A stretch of 64,000 nucleotides of DNA from Gemmatimonadota bacterium (GTDB lineage: Bacteria > Gemmatimonadota > Gemmatimonadetes > Longimicrobiales > Gaopeijiaceae), in assembly GCA_028873595.1 (NCBI GenBank), contig JAPPOV010000001.1, positions 1 through 64,000 on the forward strand. Direction: 5' to 3'. The notes under the pieces were generated by a model. That model was not told the DNA's origin. It saw only the letters and a program-made list of their open reading frames with translations, and made no database searches. A program made the translations under genes and the position numbers. Positions 25,860 to 34,899 of this stretch are shown here, piece after piece (the first letter of the stretch is position 1; every line of letters begins with the position of its first letter).

Positions 25860-27265
25860 AGGCCCGCCTCGACCTGCGTGCTCTGGCGGCCGACCGGCCT
25901 GTGCACTTCATGGGGGTGGGCGGCGCTGGCATGTACCCCCTTGCTGAATTGCTTCTCCGGAGTGGTGGGCGGGTCAGCGGCTGTGACACGAAAGACAGTG
26001 GGTCGCTCCGGGCTCTGGAAGCGCTCGGCGCTGAGGTCTCGGTCGGCCATGACGAAGCGCACGTCGCCGACGCGGCGGCACTCGTGGTTACAGCGGCGAT
26101 TCCGTCTGATCATCCGGAGGTGCTCGCCGCAAGGCAGGCGGGCCTCATCGTGATGAAGCGGGCCGAAGCGCTCGGCACGTGGGTGGCACACGGCCAGGTC
26201 GTCGGAATCGCCGGGACACATGGCAAGACGACGACGACGGCGATGACTACCGCGGTACTGGCCGAGGCGGGGATGAACCCAACCGGTCTTGTCGGTGGGT
26301 ATGTCACTGAGTGGGGGGGCAATCTGCGCTACGGCGGCGGGGATACGTTCGTCGTCGAAGCCGACGAGTTTGACCGCTCCTTCCTCACGCTGTCCCCGGA
26401 TGTCGCCGTTGTCACGAATCTGGAAGCCGATCACCTGGACATCTACGGGGATCTGGAGGGCGTCCGGCGGGGGTTCCTTGATTTCCTGGCCGGTGTTCGG
26501 GGTGGAGGCCGCGTTGTCGTGTGTGCGGACGACCATGGCGCCTCGACGCTGCTGCCGACGATCGGGCCATCTGGCTATACCTATGGGACATCGGCTGGAT
26601 CGATGCTCCGTGCCACGGACATTCGTGTCCACGGCGAGGTGACCTGCGCGACTGTCTGGGAAGAAGGCAGGAACGTGGGTGAACTCAGTCTCGCCATGGG
26701 TGGGCGGCACAACCTGCTGAATGCACTCGCGGCATCGGCGGCGTCTCGAGCTCTGGGTGCGGACTGGGCCGATATCCTCCGTGGCCTTGCGGCCTTCCGC
26801 GGTGTCGGTCGCCGTTTTCAGAAGGTCGGCGACGTAGCCGGTGTGGTCGTCATCGACGATTACGCACATCACCCGACCGAAATCGCAGCGGCGCTGAAGG
26901 CAGCTCGCAGCATGTACGAGGGGCGTCGAGTGGTCGCCGTTTTCCAGCCACACCTCTACTCCCGGACCCGCGACTTCGCCCGAGGGTTCGGTGAAGCGCT
27001 GGCTGTCGCTGACAAGGTGTGGCTGACGGACATCTTTCCTGCACGTGAGGCACCGATTCCGGGGATAGACGGGCAGACGCTTGTCACAGCCGCGACCGAG
27101 GCCGGTGCGAGGGACGTTTCGTACGTCGATGCTCTCGACGGACTTCCGGCGGCAGTGGCCTCGGGTGCACGCGAAGGCGACGTCATCGTGACGCTCGGTG
27201 CCGGATCCATCGAGCGCACCGGAAGCATGCTTCTCGACGTGCTTGGGGAGCCTGCCCATGCCTAG
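25856..27265 (+). CDS. murC: MurC, UDP-MurNAc:L-alanine ligase
   Basis: MurC adds the first amino acid, L-alanine, to UDP-MurNAc. The 469-residue ligase shows HFMGVGGAGMYPLAELL, the ATP loop GIAGTHGKTTTTAM, EADEFDRSFLTL, NLEADHLDIYGD, DDYAHHPTEIAAAL and FQPHLYSRTRDF, all family landmarks. ATG 25856 overlaps the murG TGA (ATGA). In many cluster versions murB follows murC; here ftsQ follows directly, overlapping by 8 bases. Confidence 0.97.
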   Translation: MKARLDLRALAADRPVHFMGVGGAGMYPLAELLLRSGGRVSGCDTKDSGSLRALEALGAEVSVGHDEAHVADAAALVVTAAIPSDHPEVLAARQAGLIVMKRAEALGTWVAHGQVVGIAGTHGKTTTTAMTTAVLAEAGMNPTGLVGGYVTEWGGNLRYGGGDTFVVEADEFDRSFLTLSPDVAVVTNLEADHLDIYGDLEGVRRGFLDFLAGVRGGGRVVVCADDHGASTLLPTIGPSGYTYGTSAGSMLRATDIRVHGEVTCATVWEEGRNVGELSLAMGGRHNLLNALAASAASRALGADWADILRGLAAFRGVGRRFQKVGDVAGVVVIDDYAHHPTEIAAALKAARSMYEGRRVVAVFQPHLYSRTRDFARGFGEALAVADKVWLTDIFPAREAPIPGIDGQTLVTAATEAGARDVSYVDALDGLPAAVASGAREGDVIVTLGAGSIERTGSMLLDVLGEPAHA

Positions 27266-28043
27266 TCCGATGATGACGCGTCAGCTCAAGGTGCTCGCCG
27301 CCATGGTTGCGGTCGGGCCGCTCGCATACTGGGGCCCTGGCTGGGTCGAGATGACCCGTGATCTGGAGGTCTTCGCGGTTCGGGATGTCGAGGTGACCGG
27401 AATCAAGCTCCTGAGTGAGGACGCTGTGGTAGCGCGCCTTGCCCTGGGTTCTTTCGCCTCGGTATGGGGCGATGCCGACGTCTGGCGGCAGCGCATCGCA
27501 GCGGACCCCATGGTGCGCGCGGTCGAGATTCGCCGACGCATCCCGAGCAAGCTGCTGGTCGACGTGGACGAGCGCGTCCCGATTGCCCTCGCTGGTACGC
27601 CGATGCTCGAGCCGATCGATGCGGAAGGGTATCGTCTCCCGATCGACCCGACCCTGTACCCTCTGGATTTGCCCATCATCAGTTCGAGAGGCCCGGTGTC
27701 GGAAGACGCGGCGCTCTTTCCCGAAGAGGTCCGATCCCTGGCCGCTGAGGTCGAGCACTTGATGGCGACCCACCAGGACTTTGCGCGCCGGATCTCCACG
27801 ATCCGCTGGCACGCAGAGGACGTGGTCGCCGTTCGCCTGCAAAGGCTGGACGTCGATTTCATCATGCCGGTACTCACGACGGGGGAGCGGATTCGTGAAG
27901 GCGAATCGGCGCTCGGTCATGCCATGCAGCAGGGGGCGGGTCGCTCACCTGTTGAGGTCGACCTTCGATTCGCCGAGCAGGTAATCATTCGCAGCCGCTC
28001 GGCCAATTTCGTCGCTTCAACTTTCACGGCCGGAGGCCGATAA
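27258..28043 (+). CDS. ftsQ: FtsQ-like cell division protein with a POTRA domain
   Basis: This 261-residue bitopic protein has a short cytoplasmic tail and one membrane span (LKVLAAMVAVGPLAYW). A POTRA segment follows (FAVRDVEVTGIKLLSEDAVVARL...RRRIPSKLLVDVDERVPIAL), then a beta domain. FtsQ links early and late divisome proteins and recruits FtsL/FtsB. Overall sequence is divergent, but position between murC and ftsA and the POTRA pattern support the call. ATG 27258 overlaps murC by 8 bases. One base separates it from ftsA. Confidence 0.88.
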   Translation: MPSPMMTRQLKVLAAMVAVGPLAYWGPGWVEMTRDLEVFAVRDVEVTGIKLLSEDAVVARLALGSFASVWGDADVWRQRIAADPMVRAVEIRRRIPSKLLVDVDERVPIALAGTPMLEPIDAEGYRLPIDPTLYPLDLPIISSRGPVSEDAALFPEEVRSLAAEVEHLMATHQDFARRISTIRWHAEDVVAVRLQRLDVDFIMPVLTTGERIREGESALGHAMQQGAGRSPVEVDLRFAEQVIIRSRSANFVASTFTAGGR

Positions 28044-28044
28044 C

Positions 28045-29274
28045 ATGCGTTCGAACCTGATCGCCGGGCTCGACATCGGGAGCACGCATACCTGCGCCGT
28101 GATCGGCGAGGTCGTCGGGGACCCACGTCGCCCGGGGCTTACGATCCTCGGTGTGGGACAAGCTCCAACGTCGGGGCTGCGAGGTGACTTCGTCATCAAC
28201 ATCGATGAGATGACGGAGTCGGTCCGTAGTGCCGTGAACGAGGCCGAGCTTATGGCCGGTGCTACCGTGGACCGGGTCTATGCAGGAATCGGCGGAGACC
28301 ACGTCCGGGCCACAAACTCGATGGGTGTCGTGGCGATTTCCGAAGAGGAGGTTACGGAAGACGACGTCGAGCGCGTGCACATCGTCGCTCGGGCGGTCGC
28401 CCTGCCCCCCGACCGTGAGATGGTTCATGCCATCCCGCAGGAATACCGGATCGACCACCAGGCCGGCATCAAGGACCCACTCGGTATGTCCGGCGTCCGA
28501 CTCGAGAGCGAGGTCTTTCTGGTGACCTGCCAGGTCACGGCCTCGGCGAACATCACGAAGGCCGGCATTCGGGCTGGGTATCGCGTGCAGGAGCGTGTAC
28601 TCGAGCCGCTCGCAGGGGCGCGGGCGCTCCTGACTGAGGACGAAAAGGAAGTCGGCGTCGCGATGGTGGAGATCGGGGCGCAGACCACAAACGTCGCGGC
28701 GTACTACGAGGGAAAGATCCATCACGTTGCCATTCTTCCCTTCGGTGGTGCCACGCTTACGCAGGATCTGATGCGAGGGCTGGCCGTTCCGTACAAGGAG
28801 GCCCAGCGAGCCAAGGAGCACCACGCCCACGCTTTTGCACAGATGGTGGACCCGCGGGAGACCGTGGATCTGCCGGGCCCTTCACCGAATCAGATGCGCT
28901 CGGTGGCGTGCGAATTGATCGCACACATCGTGGAGCAGCGCCTCGACGAAATGTTCGGAATCATCCAGCGCGAGCTTCAGGACCATGGAGCGCTCGACAA
29001 GCTCGGGGCCGGGGTCGTGCTCAGCGGTGGCAGCGCGGCGATCCCGGGAATCGTCGAACTCGCTCAGCAGATCTTCGCAGCACCGGTGCGCCTCGGAGTA
29101 CCGTCCGAGGGGCTTGGAGGAATTGCGGATGTCGTTGCTCGGCCTCGCTTTGCGGTGGGTGCCGGACTCGCGCTCTGGGGCGCGGATCGCTTTGCAGAAA
29201 CCGGTCGAGGTGCATCGACCCGGGCCTCCGGGATCGTCACCAAGCTCGGCGTTTGGTTGAAGGAATTCTTTTAG
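28045..29274 (+). CDS. ftsA: FtsA, actin-like tether of the Z ring
   Basis: FtsA anchors FtsZ filaments to the membrane and signals to the divisome. The 409-residue protein has the actin-fold phosphate loops AGLDIGSTHTCAVIGEV and VEIGAQTTNVAAY, the 1C domain, VVLSGGSAAIPGIVEL, and a C-terminal amphipathic tail (KLGVWLKEFF) for membrane binding. ATG 28045 comes one base after ftsQ. ftsZ starts 36 bases downstream with its own ribosome-binding site. Confidence 0.96.
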   Translation: MRSNLIAGLDIGSTHTCAVIGEVVGDPRRPGLTILGVGQAPTSGLRGDFVINIDEMTESVRSAVNEAELMAGATVDRVYAGIGGDHVRATNSMGVVAISEEEVTEDDVERVHIVARAVALPPDREMVHAIPQEYRIDHQAGIKDPLGMSGVRLESEVFLVTCQVTASANITKAGIRAGYRVQERVLEPLAGARALLTEDEKEVGVAMVEIGAQTTNVAAYYEGKIHHVAILPFGGATLTQDLMRGLAVPYKEAQRAKEHHAHAFAQMVDPRETVDLPGPSPNQMRSVACELIAHIVEQRLDEMFGIIQRELQDHGALDKLGAGVVLSGGSAAIPGIVELAQQIFAAPVRLGVPSEGLGGIADVVARPRFAVGAGLALWGADRFAETGRGASTRASGIVTKLGVWLKEFF

Positions 29275-29310
29275 TCGCAGTTGGTCCACATCTCCGCTAG
29301 GGAGGAGAGC

Positions 29311-30570
29311 ATGATGATCTTCGAGTTCGAAGAAACCCCGATCGCGAACGCGCGAATGAAGGTCGTAGGCGTGGGGGGAGCCGGCGGGAACGCCGTCAAT
29401 CGCATGATCGACGAGGAGCTTGAGGGCGTCGAGTTCATCTCGATGAACACCGATGGGCAGGCGCTCAAGCACTCCAAGGCCCAGGTTACGCTTCAGATTG
29501 GCAAGAAGCTCACTCGCGGCCTGGGCGCGGGAGCGCGTCCGGAGGTCGGTCGACAAGCCCTCGCAGAGAGCGAGGAAGAGGTGCGCCGTGCACTCGATGG
29601 GGCGGATCTCGTCTTCGTCACGGCTGGCATGGGTGGTGGGACCGGTACGGGTGCTGCTCCCCTCGTGGCCGAGATCGCCCGTGACATGGGCGCTCTGACG
29701 ATCGGCGTTGTGACCAAGCCGTTTTCGTTCGAAGGCAAGAAGCGGGATCGTCAGGCCATGCAAGGCCTCGCGGAACTCCGTCGTGCGGTCGATACGATGA
29801 TTCTCGTGCCGAACGATCGACTCCTCTCCGTGGTGCCGAAGGGCACGTCGTTCAAGAACGCCCTGAAGAAGGCCGACGAGATTTTGCTCAACGCGACGCA
29901 AGGGATCTCCGACCTGATTCGTGTCACCGGTGAAGTGAACGTCGACTTCGCGGACGTGCGCACCGTGATGGCTGCCCGTGGACCGGCCCTGATGGGGTCC
30001 GGCTTCGGTGAAGGAGACAACCGGGCGCAGGAAGCGGCTCAGGAAGCGATCTCCTCGCCGCTCCTCGACGATGTTTCGATTGCAGGCGCGAAGGGTGTCC
30101 TGATCAACATCACGGGCGGAATGGACCTCGCCATTGACGAGGTTACGACGATTTCATCGATTATCCAGGAAGAGGCAGGAGACGAAGCCGAGATCATCTT
30201 CGGTGCCGTTCACAACCCGGAACTCGAAAACCAGATTCGCGTGACCGTGATCGCGACGGGCTTCGATTCGGAGAACGACGACAAAGTGGTTTCGGGCAAT
30301 TTCCGACGCCCTCGCCAACAGACAGCGACCCCGCAGCAGGTGCAGGTCGAGCCCGTGCATCCGGCAGAGCCGGCCGCCGAGGTCGTCCCGCCGGTGCTCG
30401 ACCCGCCGGCACCCACTGAGCCAGTCGAGCTCCCCGAGAAGCGGGTCGCAGTCGGCGGCGGGGCATCGGAGCCGGTGTTGCCGCTCACGAGGTTTCCGGA
30501 GCGCATCGTATCCCGAGAGCAGATCAAAGGGTTGGATATTCCGACGTTCATTCGTCGCCAGATGGACTGA
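29311..30570 (+). CDS. ftsZ: FtsZ, tubulin-like division GTPase
   Basis: FtsZ polymerises into the ring that directs septation. The 419-residue protein has [16 protein letters not shown], the tubulin signature [16 protein letters not shown], the T7 segment [11 protein letters not shown], a proline-rich linker of about 75 residues, and the conserved C-terminal peptide [12 protein letters not shown] that binds FtsA. ATG 29311 is set by GGGAGGAG (about 29300-29307); a GTG-type extension from 29281 would bypass it. It is the last gene of the dcw cluster and is followed by a hairpin. Confidence 0.97.
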   Translation: MMIFEFEETPIANARMKVVGVGGAGGNAVNRMIDEELEGVEFISMNTDGQALKHSKAQVTLQIGKKLTRGLGAGARPEVGRQALAESEEEVRRALDGADLVFVTAGMGGGTGTGAAPLVAEIARDMGALTIGVVTKPFSFEGKKRDRQAMQGLAELRRAVDTMILVPNDRLLSVVPKGTSFKNALKKADEILLNATQGISDLIRVTGEVNVDFADVRTVMAARGPALMGSGFGEGDNRAQEAAQEAISSPLLDDVSIAGAKGVLINITGGMDLAIDEVTTISSIIQEEAGDEAEIIFGAVHNPELENQIRVTVIATGFDSENDDKVVSGNFRRPRQQTATPQQVQVEPVHPAEPAAEVVPPVLDPPAPTEPVELPEKRVAVGGGASEPVLPLTRFPERIVSREQIKGLDIPTFIRRQMD

Positions 30571-30606
30571 GCTGGATCCCTAGCTCCGGCTCGCCATCGG
30601 GCGACC

Positions 30607-30638
30607 GACTGTCCGGCGGGAACGTCCGCCGGGCAGTC
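30607..30638 (+). terminator. Hairpin after ftsZ, probable end of the dcw transcript
   Basis: GACTGTCCGGCGG (30607-30619) pairs with CCGCCGGGCAGTC (30626-30638) over a GAACGT loop, a 13-base stem with one G-T wobble. No T tract follows. It may stabilise the ftsZ mRNA end or act in a Rho-assisted way rather than as a classic intrinsic terminator. Confidence 0.55.
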
Positions 30639-30702
30639 GACCGTTCGAAGCCCTTGTCGCTCAGAGCTTTTCGGGACATTAGTGAGGGTTCAGGAGTCGG
30701 AC

Positions 30703-32013
30703 GTGAAGCAATCCATCAAACAAGGCATTCGGGCAGGGGGCATCGCTGTAGCGGTGGCCCTCGTATCTGCGTGTTCGATGGAGACGCCCGCGGTTGGTGA
30801 GCTGGAGCCCATCTGGGTCCCGGCCGCTGAGCGCGCCGAGGTCCGTGCACTGGGTCGAGGTCAGACCTTTGGCGGCCTCCTGTACGAAGCGATCGACGCC
30901 AACGAACAAGCCTCGCTTCTGCTGGCGTTCCAGGAACATGCCGACCCCCGTAGGCTGCGCGAGCGTACCGAAGTCACGCTCCGATATCTTCCCGACACCC
31001 AGGAACTCAGAGGTGTCGATGTCGCGGTGAGCAAGGACCAGACGGTGCGACTCGACCGGGACATGCTGGGCTGGCGTTCGCAACTCATCGAGACCCCGAT
31101 CTTTATCGATACGATCTACGCGAACGGCGAGATCAGTGCGACGTTCTGGGGCTCGGTCGTGAACAACGACAAGCTCACGTCGCTGAACTTCGAGGACCGT
31201 AATCTCCTCATCGACCACTTGGATAAAGTCTTCCAGTGGCAGATGGACTTCTCGCGGCAGATCCGTCCGGGAGACAATTACCGGTTCGCGTTCGAGCGGG
31301 AGGTGCGGCCCGATGGCTCGATGCGGGCGGGCAGGCTGCTCGCCGCCGAGTTCGTGAATAGTGGGACACCGTACCACGCGATCTTTTTCGACCCGAATGG
31401 TGATGGCCGAGGCTCGTACTTCGATCTCGATGGTGAGTCGGTTCGGCGAGCCTTCCTCCTCAAGCCTTTGTCCTACCGTCGGATCTCCGGTCGCTTCTCC
31501 AGTGGTCGTCGTCATCCGGTGCTCAACACGATTCGCTCCCATCGGGGAATCGACTACGCAGCCGACACCGGCACACCGATCATGGCGACGTCCGATGGGG
31601 TTGTCATTCACCGTGGGCCGAAGGGGAGCTTTGGGAATACCGTCGAGATTCGGCACCCGAATGGATGGGTGACCCGGTACGCACATATGTCGCAGTTCCG
31701 CAGTGGCGTGACGGTCGGAACGCGCGTGCATCAGAGCGATGTCATCGGATACGTAGGAATGAGCGGACTCGCTACAGGGCCGCACCTGCACTACGAGATG
31801 CTGCAGAATGGACGTCAATTCGATCCACTCTCCGTTGACTTGCCAGCCGGTGATCCGGTGCCGGCCGACGACATGGTCCGTTGGCGGTCCGAGATGACCG
31901 GTCGTTACGGCTTGCTCGAGACGATTCCGAGGCTGGGGCCGGTCCGCACCTTCGTTGCAGACGCTGAAGACTCACCGGAGCCGGACGCGCTGCAGCCGAG
32001 CGGGGGAGCGTAG
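30703..32013 (+). CDS. M23 family peptidase lipoprotein (peptidoglycan endopeptidase)
   Basis: This 436-residue protein probably cuts peptide cross-links in peptidoglycan. GTG 30703 gives a lipoprotein signal with lipobox VSAC, and GGAG at 30693-30696 supports that start. A middle domain (about 60-260) resembles the non-catalytic part of MepM/NlpD-type proteins. The C-terminal M23 domain has the zinc ligands in HRGIDYAADTGTP and GPHLHYEM, so it should be active. It lies just after ftsZ, which fits a role in daughter-cell separation or wall growth. A nine-residue gap leads to the next gene. Confidence 0.9.
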   Translation: MKQSIKQGIRAGGIAVAVALVSACSMETPAVGELEPIWVPAAERAEVRALGRGQTFGGLLYEAIDANEQASLLLAFQEHADPRRLRERTEVTLRYLPDTQELRGVDVAVSKDQTVRLDRDMLGWRSQLIETPIFIDTIYANGEISATFWGSVVNNDKLTSLNFEDRNLLIDHLDKVFQWQMDFSRQIRPGDNYRFAFEREVRPDGSMRAGRLLAAEFVNSGTPYHAIFFDPNGDGRGSYFDLDGESVRRAFLLKPLSYRRISGRFSSGRRHPVLNTIRSHRGIDYAADTGTPIMATSDGVVIHRGPKGSFGNTVEIRHPNGWVTRYAHMSQFRSGVTVGTRVHQSDVIGYVGMSGLATGPHLHYEMLQNGRQFDPLSVDLPAGDPVPADDMVRWRSEMTGRYGLLETIPRLGPVRTFVADAEDSPEPDALQPSGGA

Positions 32014-32021
32014 GCGCAGCC

Positions 32022-33968
32022 TTGGGGTCCCCCATCAGTCGCGCGCTCCTTTTTCTGATCCTGGCCGGGGCGCTCACGACCTATTCATTCTGGATCTATC
32101 GTCGCATTGAGCTCGCCGTTCCGGCTGCACGGCGCCTCGCCATCGTCCGGTCAGTAACGCTGGTGCTCGTGTTGCTCCTGCTCTTCGATCCGCGTCTTCC
32201 GATGAGCACGACGGGCGGTGATTCGGGCCGCTGGATTCTGCTTGATGGATCACTGAGCATGACCGCGACCGGAGCGGACGACACGACTCCCTCAGCGGTG
32301 GCCCGAGCGCGTGCGCAGGAGCTCGAGGACCAGGGATGGACGGTCGTACAATTCGGGAACGGTAGGGTCACCACCCATGCTGACGGGGCTGGGTCGACGC
32401 ACGACGGCCTCGTAAGTGAGCTTGCTCCGGTATTGCGGACAGCTGCCGAGTCCGGGGCACGGGAGGTCCGCGTTCTCTCGGATATGCGCTTCACCGACAG
32501 AGTGGCGATTCAGGCGACACTCGAAGAACTCCCGGTCTCAGTCGAGTTCGAGGATCTGTCCCGCACGACGTGGAACGCCGGAATCGGGCGCCTTACGGTG
32601 ACGGACGTGCGTCAGCCATCCGACCGTCCCAACGCCGAAATCGAGGTGTTTGGTGGAGTTCCGGGCGACTCTCTTGCCGTCGAGATCTACGAAGAAGACC
32701 AGCTCGTGGCTCGCGTCGCTGCAGTCGCACCGGCGGCGGGGCTCCGGGCGACGGCATCCATCGAACTGCCTGCGGCCTCCGAGAGTGGCCGTCGTCGGTA
32801 TGTGGCACGGGTCGCAGGGGAGTCGGACGATGGCTTCGCGAGTGACGACGAGGCGGTCACGTACGCGAACATCGGATATGAGGCCGGTGCTCTCGTCCTC
32901 GTCTCTGCCGTTCCCGACTGGGAACCACGGTACCTCCTACCCGTGTTGGCGGACGTTACAGGGCTCCCTTCCGCCGGATACCTGCGGGTCGGGCCGGATC
33001 GATTCGTCACGCTCGGCGCCGCGTCCGACCGGGGCGTGCCGGTCGACTCGGCGACGGTCCGCAGGGCCGCCGCTGATGCTGCTCTGCTGGTCATGCACGG
33101 TCTGAGCAGTGACACCGAACCCTGGATGACCACGATCACGGGTCGGGCCGGTCGTCGCCTCGTGCTTCCGTCGGACGCGGCAGGGGCTGCTGCTGTGGGG
33201 CTTGTCACCGGGGGACCTGAGGGGGGTGAGTGGTATGCGTCGCCCGACGTGCCCACGTCACCGATCGCGGGAGCGCTTGCCGGCGTCGATCTGCAGGGTT
33301 TTCCCCCTCTGTCCGGCGTCATGATCCCCGAGGTGCGATCCTCGCTGCCGCCACTTCAGGTGCAGCTTCGTGGCGCGGGCACGCCGGAGAGTGCGTTCGG
33401 CCTGGTGGATCGTGATGATGGTCGAGTTGCGGTCGCCCTCGCGTCCGGGTTCTGGCGATGGGCGATGCGACAGCAGGGGCACGAGGCCTATCGCCGGATC
33501 TGGTCGGGAGTTGCCGGATGGCTGCTGGCCGACGAGCAGGTTGTGGCTGCCGAGCCCCGACCGAGTGAATGGGTGTTCGCCCGAGGCGAGGAGGTGGCCT
33601 GGAGCGTGGGAGGTGACTCCATGTCGCTGAGGATCATCGTCGAAGGAGTCAGTGGCGTCGTCACGGACACGACGCTCCAGGGTGGTGCGTCGACCACCAC
33701 ACCTGGGTTGGCGCCGGGCGCCTACGGGTATGTGGTGGAGGCTGAGCGTGGGGATACGATCTCAAGTGGGCGCTTCGACGTCGCCGAGGGCTCTCTGGAG
33801 ATGCTCCCGGCTGCAGAAGTCCCCGAACTCCCGCTCGAGTTGAACACAGTCGCAGACATGGGTGACCGCCTCGGTCGCCCGATTCGGACCTCGCCGTGGC
33901 CATACCTGTTGCTCATCATGTTGCTTTGCGGGGAGTGGGTGGTCCGTCGCCGCAGTGGGCTACGGTAA
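32022..33968 (+). CDS. Large membrane protein with a VWA-like domain
   Basis: This 648-residue protein has two N-terminal membrane spans (about 7-26 and 39-57) and a von Willebrand A-like domain with a DGSLS (DxSxS) metal-site motif near residue 75. An amidotransferase-like segment (GALVLVSAVPDWEPRYLLPVLADVTG) and one C-terminal span (PYLLLIMLLCGEW) follow. This layout resembles BatA-like or large predicted membrane proteins of unknown function. The start is TTG 32022, 8 bases after the M23 stop. A leading GGA ribosome-binding site is not clear, so the start is tentative. The position between an M23 peptidase and ftsY hints at envelope work, but no function can be assigned. Confidence 0.75.
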   Translation: MGSPISRALLFLILAGALTTYSFWIYRRIELAVPAARRLAIVRSVTLVLVLLLLFDPRLPMSTTGGDSGRWILLDGSLSMTATGADDTTPSAVARARAQELEDQGWTVVQFGNGRVTTHADGAGSTHDGLVSELAPVLRTAAESGAREVRVLSDMRFTDRVAIQATLEELPVSVEFEDLSRTTWNAGIGRLTVTDVRQPSDRPNAEIEVFGGVPGDSLAVEIYEEDQLVARVAAVAPAAGLRATASIELPAASESGRRRYVARVAGESDDGFASDDEAVTYANIGYEAGALVLVSAVPDWEPRYLLPVLADVTGLPSAGYLRVGPDRFVTLGAASDRGVPVDSATVRRAAADAALLVMHGLSSDTEPWMTTITGRAGRRLVLPSDAAGAAAVGLVTGGPEGGEWYASPDVPTSPIAGALAGVDLQGFPPLSGVMIPEVRSSLPPLQVQLRGAGTPESAFGLVDRDDGRVAVALASGFWRWAMRQQGHEAYRRIWSGVAGWLLADEQVVAAEPRPSEWVFARGEEVAWSVGGDSMSLRIIVEGVSGVVTDTTLQGGASTTTPGLAPGAYGYVVEAERGDTISSGRFDVAEGSLEMLPAAEVPELPLELNTVADMGDRLGRPIRTSPWPYLLLIMLLCGEWVVRRRSGLR

Positions 33969-33978
33969 GGGACGTCGT

Positions 33979-34899
33979 ATGGCGAGGCTCTTCAGGAAGA
34001 AGCCGGAACGGACAAGAGGGCTCTGGAAGCGAGTCGTAGATCTGGCTCTCACAGATCTTCGGGTCGTGGCGAGTGGCATCGACTCCGAATCTCTGGAAAC
34101 GCTCGAGGAGCGTTTGCTTGCCGCGGACTTTGGGGTTCCGGCGACGCTCCGGCTGACTGACCGGGCCGAAGAAGTTCTCCGCCGCGGAAAGGCGCGGGGC
34201 CTCGAGGGCCTGTCCGACGTTCTGCGGTCGGAGGTCGCCGAGATCCTGCGTGCGGGGGACGACGCTGAACTGGGTGCGGCGGACATCGGGCCCACGGTCT
34301 ACCTCATGGTCGGCGTGAACGGCGTGGGAAAGACAACGTCGGTCGCGAAGCTTGCACACCATCTGATCGCGGAAGGGCAGACCGTGATGGTCGCTGCCGC
34401 GGATACGTTTCGCGCGGGAGCCGTCGCTCAGCTCGAGATGTGGGCAGATCGGATTGGTGCCGAATTCATTCGTGGTCAGCAGGGAGGCGACCCAGCGGCG
34501 GTCGCATTCGACGCGCTCGATGCAGCGGAATCGCGAGGGGTCGACGTGGTGCTCGTCGACACGGCTGGACGTCTCCACACCAACCGCGGTCTTATGGAGG
34601 AACTCACCAAGATCGACCGCGTCGTCCGCCGTCGAATCGAAGGGGCGCCTCATGAAACGCTCATGGTGCTCGACGCTACTGTCGGTCAGAACGCGGTCCG
34701 TCAGGTCGAGGCGTTCTCCCAGGCCGTCGACCTGACCGGGATCATCCTGTCCAAGATGGACTCCACCGCACGTGGTGGGATCGTCGTCGCATTGCGAGAG
34801 GAGTACGGCATCCCTGTGAAGCTGATCGGAACAGGGGAAGGGCTTCAGGACCTCGAGTCGTTCGACATCGATGGCTTTGTCGACGCTGTTTTCGGGTGA
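33979..34899 (+). CDS. ftsY: FtsY, signal recognition particle receptor GTPase
   Basis: FtsY docks SRP-ribosome complexes at the inner membrane. The 306-residue protein has the N domain (WKRVVDLALTDL...LEERLLAADFG), the G1 loop GVNGVGKTT, DTFRAGAVAQL, DTAGRLHTN and the closing GTGEGLQDLESFD. The acidic A domain seen in E. coli is missing, which is normal for many phyla. ATG 33979 was chosen for its AAGGGAC leader. It overlaps recG by 4 bases (GTGA). Confidence 0.95.
   Translation: MARLFRKKPERTRGLWKRVVDLALTDLRVVASGIDSESLETLEERLLAADFGVPATLRLTDRAEEVLRRGKARGLEGLSDVLRSEVAEILRAGDDAELGAADIGPTVYLMVGVNGVGKTTSVAKLAHHLIAEGQTVMVAAADTFRAGAVAQLEMWADRIGAEFIRGQQGGDPAAVAFDALDAAESRGVDVVLVDTAGRLHTNRGLMEELTKIDRVVRRRIEGAPHETLMVLDATVGQNAVRQVEAFSQAVDLTGIILSKMDSTARGGIVVALREEYGIPVKLIGTGEGLQDLESFDIDGFVDAVFG

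Noticed and set aside
25754-27259. Minus-strand open frame of about 500 codons across murC
   Set aside because: It is opposite an unmistakable murC and has Arg/His/Pro-rich low-complexity content, as expected of a shadow in GC-rich DNA.
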